From the NCBI RefSeq assembly GCF_003730135.1, contig NZ_RJVO01000001.1:1-64000 (forward strand): DNA of 64,000 nt. Direction: 5' to 3'. Of this stretch, positions 56,019 to 64,000 are shown piece after piece. The position numbers were made by a program, and so were the translations under genes. The notes under the pieces were generated by a model. That model saw only the letters and a program-made list of their open reading frames with translations. It did not search any database and was not told where the DNA came from. This DNA comes from Stagnimonas aquatica (lineage in GTDB: Bacteria > Pseudomonadota > Gammaproteobacteria > Nevskiales > Nevskiaceae). Position 1 is the first letter of the stretch, and every line of letters begins with the position of its first letter.

Positions 56019-57125
56019 ATGTCGGGAAACATCGGGTCGGGCCTGCCCGCCACTGGCGGCGGCCCTCAGGAATCGCAAGCCGCTCCCGCAGCACCCAGCA
56101 CGCCGGCCAAGAGCAGCGCGCCCCTCGCGGCGGTGCTGGGCGTGGTGTTGCCCTTCTGCACCTATCTGTACAGCCAACAGCAGGAGCGGCAGGACCAACT
56201 CCGGCACCGCTACCAGCAACAGTTGCAAGACCAGCAGTTGGCGCACGAGAAGGACAAGGAACAGGCGCAGCGCCTGCTCCAGGCGATACAGGACCGCCAG
56301 TTTCCAGCCGGCACGGCCGAGCCGGCCAGGTTCAATGCCGATGCCACCTGCGGCCTGCTGGCCAACCAGGTGACGCTGATCCGCCGTGGCCTGGTGGGTG
56401 AACAGACCCTGGGCGTGCTGACCAGCCTGCTGACGGCGCCGCCGGCGAATCGGCGTGGCAGCGACACCCCACTCGCCTGCGAGTGCAGGGAGTTCAGCCT
56501 GCAATTCGTGGAAATGACCCTGGCCAGGCCCAGCGCCGAACTGGCGGCGGCGGTATCCAGGTCCGCGCGCGAGAAGAATCAGCAACCCTTGAACGACGCG
56601 CTGAGCCGCTGCGATCAGATCAAGCAGGAGCCGGCAACCAAGCCCGGGCAGCTCAAGCAACTGATCGAGGAACAGGCAAAAAAGGAGAACAAGGAACTGC
56701 CGGCGGTCGAACTGAAGCAGATGCTGGCGGCGCTGGAGACTGCCGTTGCTCGCCGCACAGCGGAGATCAAGGCGCTGCCGCTGAAACCTCGGGTCTACAT
56801 CCAGATCGCCGGCGAATCCCAACGGGCGGCGGCGGCCTGCCTCGGCAAGCGGCTACGCGAATACGGCTATGCCCTGCCGGGCATCGAGAACGTCGGCGGC
56901 CGCCGCGCGCCGCCGGCCAGCCAACTGCGCTACTTCTTCGCCGACGAAGCCTCCTGGGCCACCAGGCTACGCGCCGACCTGGCCGACGCCGCCCTGCGCT
57001 GCCAGGCCTTTCCCGATCTCGCGGCCGAGGATCCCCAGGGACAGGCCATCCGCGACTTCAGCGGCAAGGCCGGCGGCGCCCGCCCCTACCACTTCGAGCT
57101 CTGGCTAGCCGCCGGCGCGCCCTGA
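56019..57125 (+). CDS. Coiled-coil membrane protein, first gene of an unknown cassette
   Basis: A 368-residue protein I do not recognise. A disordered Pro/Ala start (1-33), a single membrane helix (about 34-52), a Gln/Glu-rich coiled coil (52-93), an alpha-helical middle (105-260) with Cys at TCGLLA and ACECREF, and a C-terminal alpha/beta domain from about 262 with PRVYIQIAGES, GYALPGIENVGG and QLRYFFADE. That last domain is reminiscent of small ligand- or glycan-binding domains at the ends of stress proteins, but this is impression only. Good SD; the next gene follows 18 nt later. Confidence 0.8.
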   Translation: MSGNIGSGLPATGGGPQESQAAPAAPSTPAKSSAPLAAVLGVVLPFCTYLYSQQQERQDQLRHRYQQQLQDQQLAHEKDKEQAQRLLQAIQDRQFPAGTAEPARFNADATCGLLANQVTLIRRGLVGEQTLGVLTSLLTAPPANRRGSDTPLACECREFSLQFVEMTLARPSAELAAAVSRSAREKNQQPLNDALSRCDQIKQEPATKPGQLKQLIEEQAKKENKELPAVELKQMLAALETAVARRTAEIKALPLKPRVYIQIAGESQRAAAACLGKRLREYGYALPGIENVGGRRAPPASQLRYFFADEASWATRLRADLADAALRCQAFPDLAAEDPQGQAIRDFSGKAGGARPYHFELWLAAGAP

Positions 57126-57143
57126 ACCGAACGGAGAGCTGCC

Positions 57144-58250
57144 ATGCTGATCCAGATTCTCGATGTGCTCATCGGCCTGAGCGTGGTGTACCTGGTCTTC
57201 AGCACCGCCGCGTCGGCGGCGGTGGAACTGGTGGAGGTGGTGCTGCGCCGTCGCGGAGCCTTGCTCCGAAAAGGGGTGCAGGAACTGCTGGCGGCGACCC
57301 TGCCCGGCAATACCGACGGCAAGACCCTGGACACACTGGTCGAACGCTTCTACAACAGCCCCCACATCGCCTCGCTCTACAGCGGCCGCCTGAGCCGCCT
57401 GCCGCTGATCGGCTGGTGGGTGCGTGGCGGGCAACTGCCGTCCTACATCCCGCCGGAGCGATTCGCCGCCGCCGTGCAGTGGCTGGCGGCCAACCCGCCG
57501 GTGGCAACCGAGGCAACGGCACAGCCAGCCGGCAACCCCTTCGCCCGCCTGGCAGAAATCGCCTTGAGTCTCGCCCCCGATGCGGCCGCTGACGCCAAGG
57601 CCCAGCAGGAAAAGATCGCCGCCTACTTCACCGCTTCCGCCGAGCGCTACTCGGGTTGGTATCGGCGCCATGTGCAACTGGTGCTGCTGCTCAGCGGCGG
57701 GCTGATGGCGGCGACGCTGAATCTGGACAGCCTGCGCATCGCGCAGGTGCTATCCAACGACCCGGCGCTGCGCGGCCAGATCGTCGAGCAGGCACTGAAG
57801 GACGCCGCTGACGGCGAACTGGCGGCCTATGAGATCCGTTGCGCGGACACGACGACGCCGGAGACCCCGCCCCCCGCCGGGACTGACCCGAAGCCGGCAG
57901 GCAGCGCCGGCCAGGCGGAATCCGGGCAGACCAGCTCCGGCGACGGAGGCAGCAGCAGTGACGACCCGGCCGCCGCCTGCGAGAAAAAACTCAAGGACGG
58001 CATCGCCCGCCGCATCGACTACGCCAGCACGCTGGGCCTGCCCATTGGCTGGGACGACGATCCGCTGCTGTCGGCGCCGCGCCATGCCCACTGGCTGGAC
58101 TGGCTGCAGAAGTTCGGCGGCCTGCTGATCACCGCGCTGGCCATCTGCATGGGCGCGCCGTTCTGGTTCGACCTGCTCAACCAGCTCGCCAACATCCGCA
58201 CCAGCGTCAAGCCGGCCAGCGAGGACAAGTCCACCCCGAAATCGAAATGA
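57144..58250 (+). CDS. Three-helix membrane protein, second gene of the cassette
   Basis: A 368-residue membrane protein. Helices at about 3-27, 178-196 and 324-345 with a cytoplasmic or periplasmic region between them. Motifs: FYNSPHIASLYSG, QLPSYIPPERFAAAV, RYSGWYRRHVQLVLLL with NLDSLRIAQ, a Pro/Gly/Ser linker (230-275) and GAPFWFDLL at the end. I recall similar WYKR/NVDT/GAPFWFD membrane proteins from varied bacteria, all of unknown function. GGAGA precedes the ATG; 34 nt to the GH19 gene. Confidence 0.8.
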   Translation: MLIQILDVLIGLSVVYLVFSTAASAAVELVEVVLRRRGALLRKGVQELLAATLPGNTDGKTLDTLVERFYNSPHIASLYSGRLSRLPLIGWWVRGGQLPSYIPPERFAAAVQWLAANPPVATEATAQPAGNPFARLAEIALSLAPDAAADAKAQQEKIAAYFTASAERYSGWYRRHVQLVLLLSGGLMAATLNLDSLRIAQVLSNDPALRGQIVEQALKDAADGELAAYEIRCADTTTPETPPPAGTDPKPAGSAGQAESGQTSSGDGGSSSDDPAAACEKKLKDGIARRIDYASTLGLPIGWDDDPLLSAPRHAHWLDWLQKFGGLLITALAICMGAPFWFDLLNQLANIRTSVKPASEDKSTPKSK

Positions 58251-58284
58251 AGTTCGCGGTCTCCGCTCCACCAGAGAGGTTCCC

Positions 58285-58926
58285 ATGCAAATCACCCAAA
58301 CCCAGCTGAGCCGGATCATGCCCCGGAATCCGGACATCCCCACCTGGACCGCGGTGCTCAACAGCGCCATGGCCGAATTCCAGATCGCCAGCCGGGCTGA
58401 TCGCATCGCCGCCTTCCTGGCGCAGATCGCCCACGAGTCGGGCGAGATGCGGCGTCTGGTGGAGAACCTCCACTACAGCAGCGCCAAACGCATCTGCGCG
58501 GTCTGGCCCAAGCGCTTCCCCACCGAGGCCGACGCTGCGCCATACGTCGCCCAGCCGGAAAAGCTCGCCAACCGCGTCTATGCCGACCGCATGGGCAATG
58601 GCGATGCCGCCAGCGGCGACGGTTGGCGCTTTCGCGGTCGTGGTCTGCTGCAGGTGACCGGTCGCGGCACCTACAAGGCGGTCGGCACGGCGCTGGGCCT
58701 GCCACTCACCGGCAACCCCGACCTGTTGCTGCAAGCCGGGCCGGCGGCCCGCTCGGCCGCCCATTATTGGAGGTCGAACGGCCTCAACGAACTGGCCGAC
58801 GACCGCAGCGACGACGATGACGACGCGGATTTCGTCACCATCACCGTCAAGATCAACGGCGGCAAGAACGGGCTCACCGAACGCCGTGCCTACTGGGCCA
58901 GCGCCAAGACGGCGCTGAATCTCTAG
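58285..58926 (+). CDS. GH19 chitinase/endolysin-like enzyme
   Basis: A 213-residue glycoside hydrolase family 19 protein of the phage-endolysin type. The probable catalytic Glu pair is E51 in AHESGE and E60 in VENLHYSS, followed by LANRVYADRMGN and GWRFRGRGLLQVTGRGTY, which are typical. It has no signal peptide, so reaching murein would need a helper. It should cut peptidoglycan or chitin. Its place after two membrane proteins is unusual, and no other phage gene is nearby. GAGAGG precedes the ATG. Confidence 0.9.
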   Translation: MQITQTQLSRIMPRNPDIPTWTAVLNSAMAEFQIASRADRIAAFLAQIAHESGEMRRLVENLHYSSAKRICAVWPKRFPTEADAAPYVAQPEKLANRVYADRMGNGDAASGDGWRFRGRGLLQVTGRGTYKAVGTALGLPLTGNPDLLLQAGPAARSAAHYWRSNGLNELADDRSDDDDDADFVTITVKINGGKNGLTERRAYWASAKTALNL

Positions 58927-58943
58927 CGGAGCCCAAAACGAAA

Positions 58944-58979
58944 CCGGCCACGGCGCCGCGCGAGCGGGGCCGTGGCCGG
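58944..58979 (-). terminator. Terminator of pntB
   Basis: A perfect 11-bp stem CCGGCCACGGC (58944-58954) with GCCGTGGCCGG (58969-58979), 14-nt loop, followed on the minus strand by TTTCGTTTTGGG. It also closes the cassette on the plus strand, with no T run there. Confidence 0.7.
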
Positions 58980-58995
58980 GGGAAATGCGCTGGGC

Positions 58996-60423
58996 TTAGT
59001 GACCGCCGCCGTCCAGCGACTTCACCGCCTGGATCATCTGCACCATCACCTTCTGCGCGTCGCCGTAGACCAGGTTGGTGTTGTCGGCGAAGAACAGCTC
59101 GTTCTCGACGCCCGAATAGCCCTTGCCCTGACCGCGCTTGACCACGTAGACCTGCTTGGCCTGATCGACGTTGAGGATCGGCATGCCATAGATCGGCGAG
59201 GACTTGTTGGTGCGCGCCGCCGGGTTCACGGTGTCGTTGGCGCCGATGACGATGGCAACGTCGGCCTCCTTGAACTCGCCGTTGACATCTTCCATGTCGA
59301 AGATCATGTCGTAGGGCACGCCGGCCTCGGCGAGCAGCACGTTCATGTGGCCGGGCATGCGGCCCGCCACCGGATGGATCGCGAACTTCACCTCGACGCC
59401 GGCGTCGGTCAGCAGCTTCACGAACTCGAACAGCTTGTGCTGCGCCTGGGCGACGGCGAGGCCGTAGCCGGGGGCGATGATCACCTTCGACGCATAGCGC
59501 ATGTTGATCGCCGCGTCGCCGGCCTCGGCCGGCTTCTGGCTGCCCTTGATCTCGCCCTGCACCTCGTCACCCGCCGGGCCGAAGTTGGAGAAGATCACGT
59601 TGGCGACGCTGCGGTTCATGGCCTTGGCCATCAGCAGGGTCAGCAGGGTGCCGGCGGAGCCGACCACCATGCCGGCGATCATCAGCGCCGGGTTCTGCAG
59701 CACATACCCCTCGAAGCCGACCGCGAGGCCGGTGAAGGCGTTGTAGAGCGAGATCACCACCGGCATGTCGGCGCCGCCGATGGGCATGGTCATCAGCACG
59801 CCGAAGATCAGCGCCAGCGCGAAGAAGGCGCCGGTCACCGCCGGGTGGGCGTGACCTTCGGCCACCAGGGCGATGTAGAGACCGAGCACCAGGGTCGCCA
59901 GGAACACCGTGCCATTGATCAGCTGCTGGCCCTTGACCCGCCAGGTGCCGTTGATGCGGCCGTCGAGCTTGGCCCAGGCGATCAGCGAGCCCGACAGCGA
60001 GATCGCGCCGATCAGCGAACCGATGATGGTCACCACCAGCGGTAGCGCGCCGTGATGGCCGCTGGTCTTCAGCAGTTCCACCGCGCCGATGGCGGCGGCG
60101 GCACCACCGCCCATGCCGTTGTAAAGCGCGACCATCTGCGGCATCGAGGTCATCGCGACCTTCTTGCCGCTCCACCAGGCCCAGCCCACGCCGACGCCGA
60201 GGGCGATGGCGGCGAGGATGGTGTTGGTGGTCAGGTGCGGCTTGGCCGCCTCCGAGACGCCGAAGTAATAGAGGAAGGCCGCCAGCACCGCGACCAGCAT
60301 GCCGACGCCGGCGACGACGATGCCGCTGCGCGCGGTCACCGGCGAGGACATGCGCTTGAGGCCGTAGATGAACAGGAACGACGCCAGCAGCGCCGAGATG
60401 TCGATGAGGAGTTGTGGGCTCAT
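58996..60423 (-). CDS. pntB: NAD(P) transhydrogenase subunit beta
   Basis: Membrane and NADPH-binding subunit of the proton-driven transhydrogenase, 475 residues. About eight helices in the first 270 residues, then the NADP domain with GYGLAVAQAQH, HPVAGRMPGHMNVLLAEA and GANDTVNPAA. The last gene of a three-gene pnt operon; it makes NADPH from NADH using the proton gradient. Confidence 0.96.
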   Translation of the reverse strand: MSPQLLIDISALLASFLFIYGLKRMSSPVTARSGIVVAGVGMLVAVLAAFLYYFGVSEAAKPHLTTNTILAAIALGVGVGWAWWSGKKVAMTSMPQMVALYNGMGGGAAAAIGAVELLKTSGHHGALPLVVTIIGSLIGAISLSGSLIAWAKLDGRINGTWRVKGQQLINGTVFLATLVLGLYIALVAEGHAHPAVTGAFFALALIFGVLMTMPIGGADMPVVISLYNAFTGLAVGFEGYVLQNPALMIAGMVVGSAGTLLTLLMAKAMNRSVANVIFSNFGPAGDEVQGEIKGSQKPAEAGDAAINMRYASKVIIAPGYGLAVAQAQHKLFEFVKLLTDAGVEVKFAIHPVAGRMPGHMNVLLAEAGVPYDMIFDMEDVNGEFKEADVAIVIGANDTVNPAARTNKSSPIYGMPILNVDQAKQVYVVKRGQGKGYSGVENELFFADNTNLVYGDAQKVMVQMIQAVKSLDGGGH

Positions 60424-60436
60424 GGCGTGACTCCGC

Positions 60437-60745
60437 TTAGCTCTTCTTCTTGTCGCTGGGCTTGAACATTTCCAGCATGCGTTCGGTCACGACATAGCCG
60501 CCGGCGGCGTTACCCGCGCCCAGCAGCACGCCGAAGAAGCCGATGGCCTGCTCGATCACCGTGGTGGCATTGAGCAGCGCGAACATCGCACCGACCACGA
60601 CGATGCCGTGCACGAAGTTGCTGCCGGACATCAGCGGCGTGTGCAGGATCGCCGGCACCCGGCCGATGATCTCGTAGCCGGTGAAGGCGGCGAGCATGAA
60701 GATGTAGAGGGCGACGAAGCCCGTGATGACGGTGGTCGGTTCCAT
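60437..60745 (-). CDS. pntA2: NAD(P) transhydrogenase subunit alpha, part 2
   Basis: A 102-residue membrane subunit (PntAB form) with helices in TVITGFVALYIFMLAAFTGYEI, HTPLMSGSNFVHGIVVVGAMFA and AIGFFGVLLGAGNAAGGYVV. The ATG at 60745 follows AGGAGTAAAGGA; the open frame begins 12 codons earlier. 13 nt before pntB. The split alpha is the form known from Rhodospirillum. Confidence 0.94.
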   Translation of the reverse strand: MEPTTVITGFVALYIFMLAAFTGYEIIGRVPAILHTPLMSGSNFVHGIVVVGAMFALLNATTVIEQAIGFFGVLLGAGNAAGGYVVTERMLEMFKPSDKKKS

Positions 60746-60817
60746 TCCTTTACTCCTAGTCTCAGCCTCTGTGGTTGCCATCCCTGGCGCGACATCGCAC
60801 TACTTGATCCGACCCCG

Positions 60818-60872
60818 GCCCGGCCATCCATGGCCGGGCGTTCGCCGGGCGGACGGCCTGTGGGCCGTCCGC
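60818..60872 (-). repeat. Two strong hairpins between pntA1 and pntA2
   Basis: GCCCGGCCA-TCCA-TGGCCGGGC (60818-60839) and GCGGACGGCC-TGTG-GGCCGTCCGC (60849-60872), perfect stems of 9 and 10 bp in a 137-nt gap inside the operon. They look REP-like and may stabilise or split the transcript; no T run follows. Confidence 0.5.
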
Positions 60873-60882
60873 TAATTCCGGC

Positions 60883-62007
60883 TCACCCTTCGACGGCCTT
60901 CTTGGCCGCCTCGTTCTTGATCTCGCCGGCATGCGTCAGGCAGGCCTTGGCCAGCACCTCGTCGCTCCAGTCGATGTTGATCGCCTTGTCCTTGATGAAC
61001 AGCTCGATCAGGTTGAGCTGGTTCTTGGCGTACAGCTCGCTGGCGTGCTCGCCGAGCATCGAGGGCACATTGAGCGGGCCGACCACGCTGACCTGGCCGA
61101 CCTGCACGGTCTCGCCGGGCACGGTGTACTCGGTATTGCCGCCGCCCTCGGCGGCGAGGTCGATGATCACCGCGCCGGCCTTCATGCCGTCCACCTGCGC
61201 CTTGCTGATCAGCTTCGGCGAGGGGCGGCCGGGAATGGCGGCGGTGGTGATGATGATGTCGGCGGACTGGATGTGCTTGGTGACGACGGCGGCGATCTTG
61301 TCCTTTTCTTCCTGGGTCAGCTCGCGGGCGTAGCCGCCGGTTCCGCGGGCATCGACGCCGGTGTCGACAAACTTCGCGCCCAGCGACTCGGCCTGCTCCT
61401 TGGTCTCGGGACGCACGTCATAACCTTCGGTCATCGCACCCAGACGGCGCGCAGTGGCGAGCGCCTGCAAGCCGGCGACGCCCAAACCCATGACCAGGCA
61501 CTTGGCCGGGCGGATCGAGCCGACGGCGGTGGTCATCATCGGCAGGATGCGGGCGAGATGGGTGGCGCCCATCAGCGCCGCGTAATAGCCGGCGAGAGCG
61601 GCCTGCGAGGACAGCGCGTCCATCGCCTGCGCGCGGGTGATGCGCGGCACCAGCTCCATCGCAAAGCTGGTGATCTTCTTGTCACGCAGCTTCTTGACCA
61701 GCTCGACTTCCTTGTGGGCATAGACGAAGGACAGCAGGATCGCGCCCTCCTTCATCGCCTCCACCACCTCCAGCGAAGGCGGCTGCACACTGCAAACGAT
61801 GTCGGCGTCGCCGACCATCCCCTGCGGGTTGGCGATGGCGTGGACGTTCTTGTACGCGCTGTCGGCCAGCTTCACCGCCTCGCCGGCGCCGGCCTGCAGC
61901 GACAGCTCCAGGCCCAGCTTGTTGAGCTTGTCGGCGACGACGGGGACGAGGGCGACACGGCGTTCGTTCGCGCGCGTTTCTTTGAGCACGGCAAGTTTGA
62001 CCGGCAT
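60883..62007 (-). CDS. pntA1: NAD(P) transhydrogenase subunit alpha, part 1
   Basis: A 374-residue soluble alanine-dehydrogenase/PNT-type subunit (PntAA) that binds NADH. MPVKLAVLKETRANERRVAL at the start, then PRITRAQAMDALSSQAALAGY (NAD pocket), VMGLGVAGLQALATARRLGA and TAAIPGRPSPKLIS. AGGAGC precedes the ATG at 62007. It begins the operon; the promoter is in the 87-nt spacer. Confidence 0.95.
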   Translation of the reverse strand: MPVKLAVLKETRANERRVALVPVVADKLNKLGLELSLQAGAGEAVKLADSAYKNVHAIANPQGMVGDADIVCSVQPPSLEVVEAMKEGAILLSFVYAHKEVELVKKLRDKKITSFAMELVPRITRAQAMDALSSQAALAGYYAALMGATHLARILPMMTTAVGSIRPAKCLVMGLGVAGLQALATARRLGAMTEGYDVRPETKEQAESLGAKFVDTGVDARGTGGYARELTQEEKDKIAAVVTKHIQSADIIITTAAIPGRPSPKLISKAQVDGMKAGAVIIDLAAEGGGNTEYTVPGETVQVGQVSVVGPLNVPSMLGEHASELYAKNQLNLIELFIKDKAINIDWSDEVLAKACLTHAGEIKNEAAKKAVEG

Positions 62008-62094
62008 GGACGCTCCTGCTTTAGGTTTGATTCGATGGCAAGATCACAGCCCCTCCAACCAAAGGCGATCTTGCAAGTCGCCGGAGTCTAGCCC

Positions 62095-62703
62095 ATGCCT
62101 TTCATGCCGGCATCGAAAATTTCGCTATTGATCGGATTCCTTTCGGTCATGCCAATCGCCCATGCCGCCCCCTTCGACCCCGGCGCGGCCATCCGCTTCG
62201 GCGACTGGACGCTGGCGCGCCCAGCCCAGGCCGCGACCCCGACCGTACTCACCGGCCAGGTCTACAAGCTGGTGCCGGACAAGGAACGGGCCGAAGAGCT
62301 GTTCCTGTACTACAAGGACGGCCAGGAGCGCGCGCTGCTGCTGCGCTTCGAGGCCGAGGGCAAGGACGACCGCGCGGTACTGCGCACCGACTGGCTGTCA
62401 GAGCGCCTCAACGGCTGCCGCTACGGCGTGCCGGCCCGGCTGCCGCCGCTGCTGACGGTGTTGGGGATCAAGAAGATGCCGCCGGGCGATCTGCCGGAGT
62501 TGCCCGACGACAGCCTGCTGCGCATCGGCAACGAGGGGGATCGCGGACTCCGGCGGGTCGGCGAAGAACTGGTTGCCGACCTCGGCCGCTTCCGCGTGCG
62601 GCTGATTGCCGACAGCCCGACTGTGCATGTCGGTGAACCGAGCAGCGGCGATTTCTGCCGATTCGAATCGAAGGCGGCATCTGAACCGGAACTCGCTCCG
62701 TAA
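62095..62703 (+). CDS. Small secreted protein, unknown
   Basis: A 202-residue protein with a signal peptide (FLSVMPIAHAAP, cut near residue 25). The mature part is acidic and basic mixed, with VLTGQVYKLVPDKERAEELFLYY and two cysteines, NGCRYG and GDFCRFE, that could form a disulfide. No family was recognised. It lies 39 nt before the DUF4331 gene on the same strand and may belong with it. Confidence 0.7.
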   Translation: MPFMPASKISLLIGFLSVMPIAHAAPFDPGAAIRFGDWTLARPAQAATPTVLTGQVYKLVPDKERAEELFLYYKDGQERALLLRFEAEGKDDRAVLRTDWLSERLNGCRYGVPARLPPLLTVLGIKKMPPGDLPELPDDSLLRIGNEGDRGLRRVGEELVADLGRFRVRLIADSPTVHVGEPSSGDFCRFESKAASEPELAP

Positions 62704-62742
62704 CTCAGGGGGCTTGACCCCCTAAATTCCGAGGAGATTCCG

Positions 62743-64000
62743 ATGAACCGTTTTCGCTTGCAGCCCGTCGTGGCTGCGGCTTTGCTGTCGGTGGCCGGCA
62801 GCGCCGCCGCATCGAGCCACCGTGAGGCTCCCGCCATCACCGAGTCGCCGAAAGTCGATGGCACCGATTTCTACATGTTCCGCAGCTACGAAGAAGGTCG
62901 CTCCGGGTTCACCACGCTGATCGCCAACTACCTGCCTCTACAGGACAGCTACGGCGGTCCCAATTACTTCTTCATGGATCCGGACGCGCTCTACGAGATC
63001 CATCTCGACAACAATGGCGACGCCAAGGAAGACCTCACCTTCCAGTTCCGCTTCAGCAACAAGTTCGGCCAGGCCAATATCCCCAGCCTGGGCGTGGTCA
63101 ACGGCAATCTGGTGATCGGCGGTAACAGCGTGCAGGTGCCGCTGATCAATCTCGGCGGCGGCAGCGGCAGCAACCCGGGCGCGCTCAATGTCACCGAGAG
63201 CTACAGCCTCACCCTGGTGCGCGGCGACCGCCGCACCGGCACGGCCTCGGCAGTGACCAAGCCCGACGGCAGCACCAGCTTCGACAAGCCGGTCGACAAC
63301 ATCGGCAACAAGTCGATCCCCGACTACCCCGGCTATGCCGAGAAGTTCGTCTACGACATCAAGCTGCCCGGCTGCGCCACCAACGGCCGCGTGTTCGTCG
63401 GCCAGCGCCGCGAGGGCTTCGTGGTAAACCTCGGCCAGGTGTTCGACCAGGTCAACCTCAACCCGCTGGGCGCGCGCGACTCTGCCAGCAACACCATCGG
63501 CGACAAGAACATCTCCTCGCTGGCGCTGGAGCTGCCGACCGCCTGCCTCACCAACGGCAACGATCCGGTGATCGGCGGCTGGACCACTGCCAGCCTGCGT
63601 CAGAGCCGCCTGCTGAACCCGGCGCCGACCGGCCCAGTCGGCAATGGCAACCAGCGCGGTCCGGCCGTTGAAGGTGGCGCCTGGACCCAGGTTTCGCGCC
63701 TGGGCTCGCCGCTGGTCAACGAGGTGGTGATCGGCATCACCGACAAGGACAAGTTCAACGCCAGCGTGCCGGCCAACGACGTCGCCAACTTCGGCAAGTA
63801 CGTGCTAACCCCGACCCTGCCGGTGCTGGTCAAGGTGCTGTTCGGCGTGGAACCGCCGGCCACGCCGCGCAACGACCTGCTGGCCGTGTTCGTCACCGGC
63901 GTGACCGCCAACGTCAACGGCACCGCCTTCAAGTACACGGCGCCGGCCAACCAGACCGTGCCGGGCGAGATGCTGCGCCTGAATACCGCGCTGGCGCCGA
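62743..64000 (+). CDS. DUF4331 family protein (cut by the window end)
   Basis: At least 419 residues, truncated at the right edge. GAGGAG precedes the ATG. A signal peptide (cut near ASAAASS) leads into SSHREAPAITESPKVDGTDFYMFRSYEEG, the DUF4331 family start, and then DLTFQFRFSN, GQRREGFVVNLGQVFD and SLALELPTACL. Members are secreted and of unknown role. Confidence 0.85.
   Translation, partial: MNRFRLQPVVAAALLSVAGSAAASSHREAPAITESPKVDGTDFYMFRSYEEGRSGFTTLIANYLPLQDSYGGPNYFFMDPDALYEIHLDNNGDAKEDLTFQFRFSNKFGQANIPSLGVVNGNLVIGGNSVQVPLINLGGGSGSNPGALNVTESYSLTLVRGDRRTGTASAVTKPDGSTSFDKPVDNIGNKSIPDYPGYAEKFVYDIKLPGCATNGRVFVGQRREGFVVNLGQVFDQVNLNPLGARDSASNTIGDKNISSLALELPTACLTNGNDPVIGGWTTASLRQSRLLNPAPTGPVGNGNQRGPAVEGGAWTQVSRLGSPLVNEVVIGITDKDKFNASVPANDVANFGKYVLTPTLPVLVKVLFGVEPPATPRNDLLAVFVTGVTANVNGTAFKYTAPANQTVPGEMLRLNTALAP

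Noticed and set aside
58285-58926. Prophage around the GH19 gene
   Set aside because: No integrase, capsid, tail or holin-annotated genes on either side.

Overview
The window comes from a high-GC bacterial chromosome, most likely a gammaproteobacterium. The gene order tRNA-Tyr, Gly, Thr, tuf, tRNA-Trp, secE, nusG, rplKAJL, rpoBC, the BamD/RluD/PgeF block, and the DUF1302/YCF48/RND membrane cluster next to a compact tad pilus locus would suit the Xanthomonadales/Nevskiales (Solimonadaceae-like) branch. This placement is inferred from gene content and was not searched.

Layout. 1-530 is the tail of a broken IS481-type transposase. 640-14590 is one minus-strand information-processing block: a promoter, three tRNAs, EF-Tu, tRNA-Trp, secE-nusG, four ribosomal protein genes and rpoB-rpoC, with an L10-type leader, two hairpins before rpoB and terminators after tuf and rpoC. 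14600-23030 carries housekeeping and accessory genes: uup, a GNAT enzyme, hrpB, a PRMT-like methyltransferase, an alpha/beta hydrolase, a YkgJ-type cysteine cluster protein and tesB. 23100-35420 is a minus-strand tad/Flp pilus operon (flp, cpaA, tadE, cpaB, secretin, tadZ, tadA, tadB, tadC, tadD, DUF3613) followed by a membrane PAS-GGDEF-degenerate EAL protein. Next come apaH and the RND permease, YCF48 and DUF1302 trio (36400-42900). 43000-52200 is core metabolism and envelope: pgeF, rluD, bamD, nadE, sucDC and priA. 52560-54870 is a five-gene ECF-sigma operon. 56019-58926 is an unrecognised three-gene cassette ending in a GH19 endolysin-like enzyme. 58996-62007 is pntB-pntA2-pntA1, and the window ends in a small secreted protein and a truncated DUF4331 gene.

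Points that stand out: EF-Tu has a remodelled, six-residue-longer switch I. BamD has a C-terminal extension of about 136 residues containing a duplicated FSFLD motif. HrpB appears to carry two in-frame insertions derived from palindromic repeats. TadZ lacks a recognisable Walker A motif. The three-gene cassette of coiled-coil membrane protein, three-TM protein and GH19 lysozyme-like enzyme is the best candidate for an undescribed system.

Many very long open frames opposite the GC-rich genes are shadows and were not annotated. No CRISPR array, rRNA or intact mobile element was seen.
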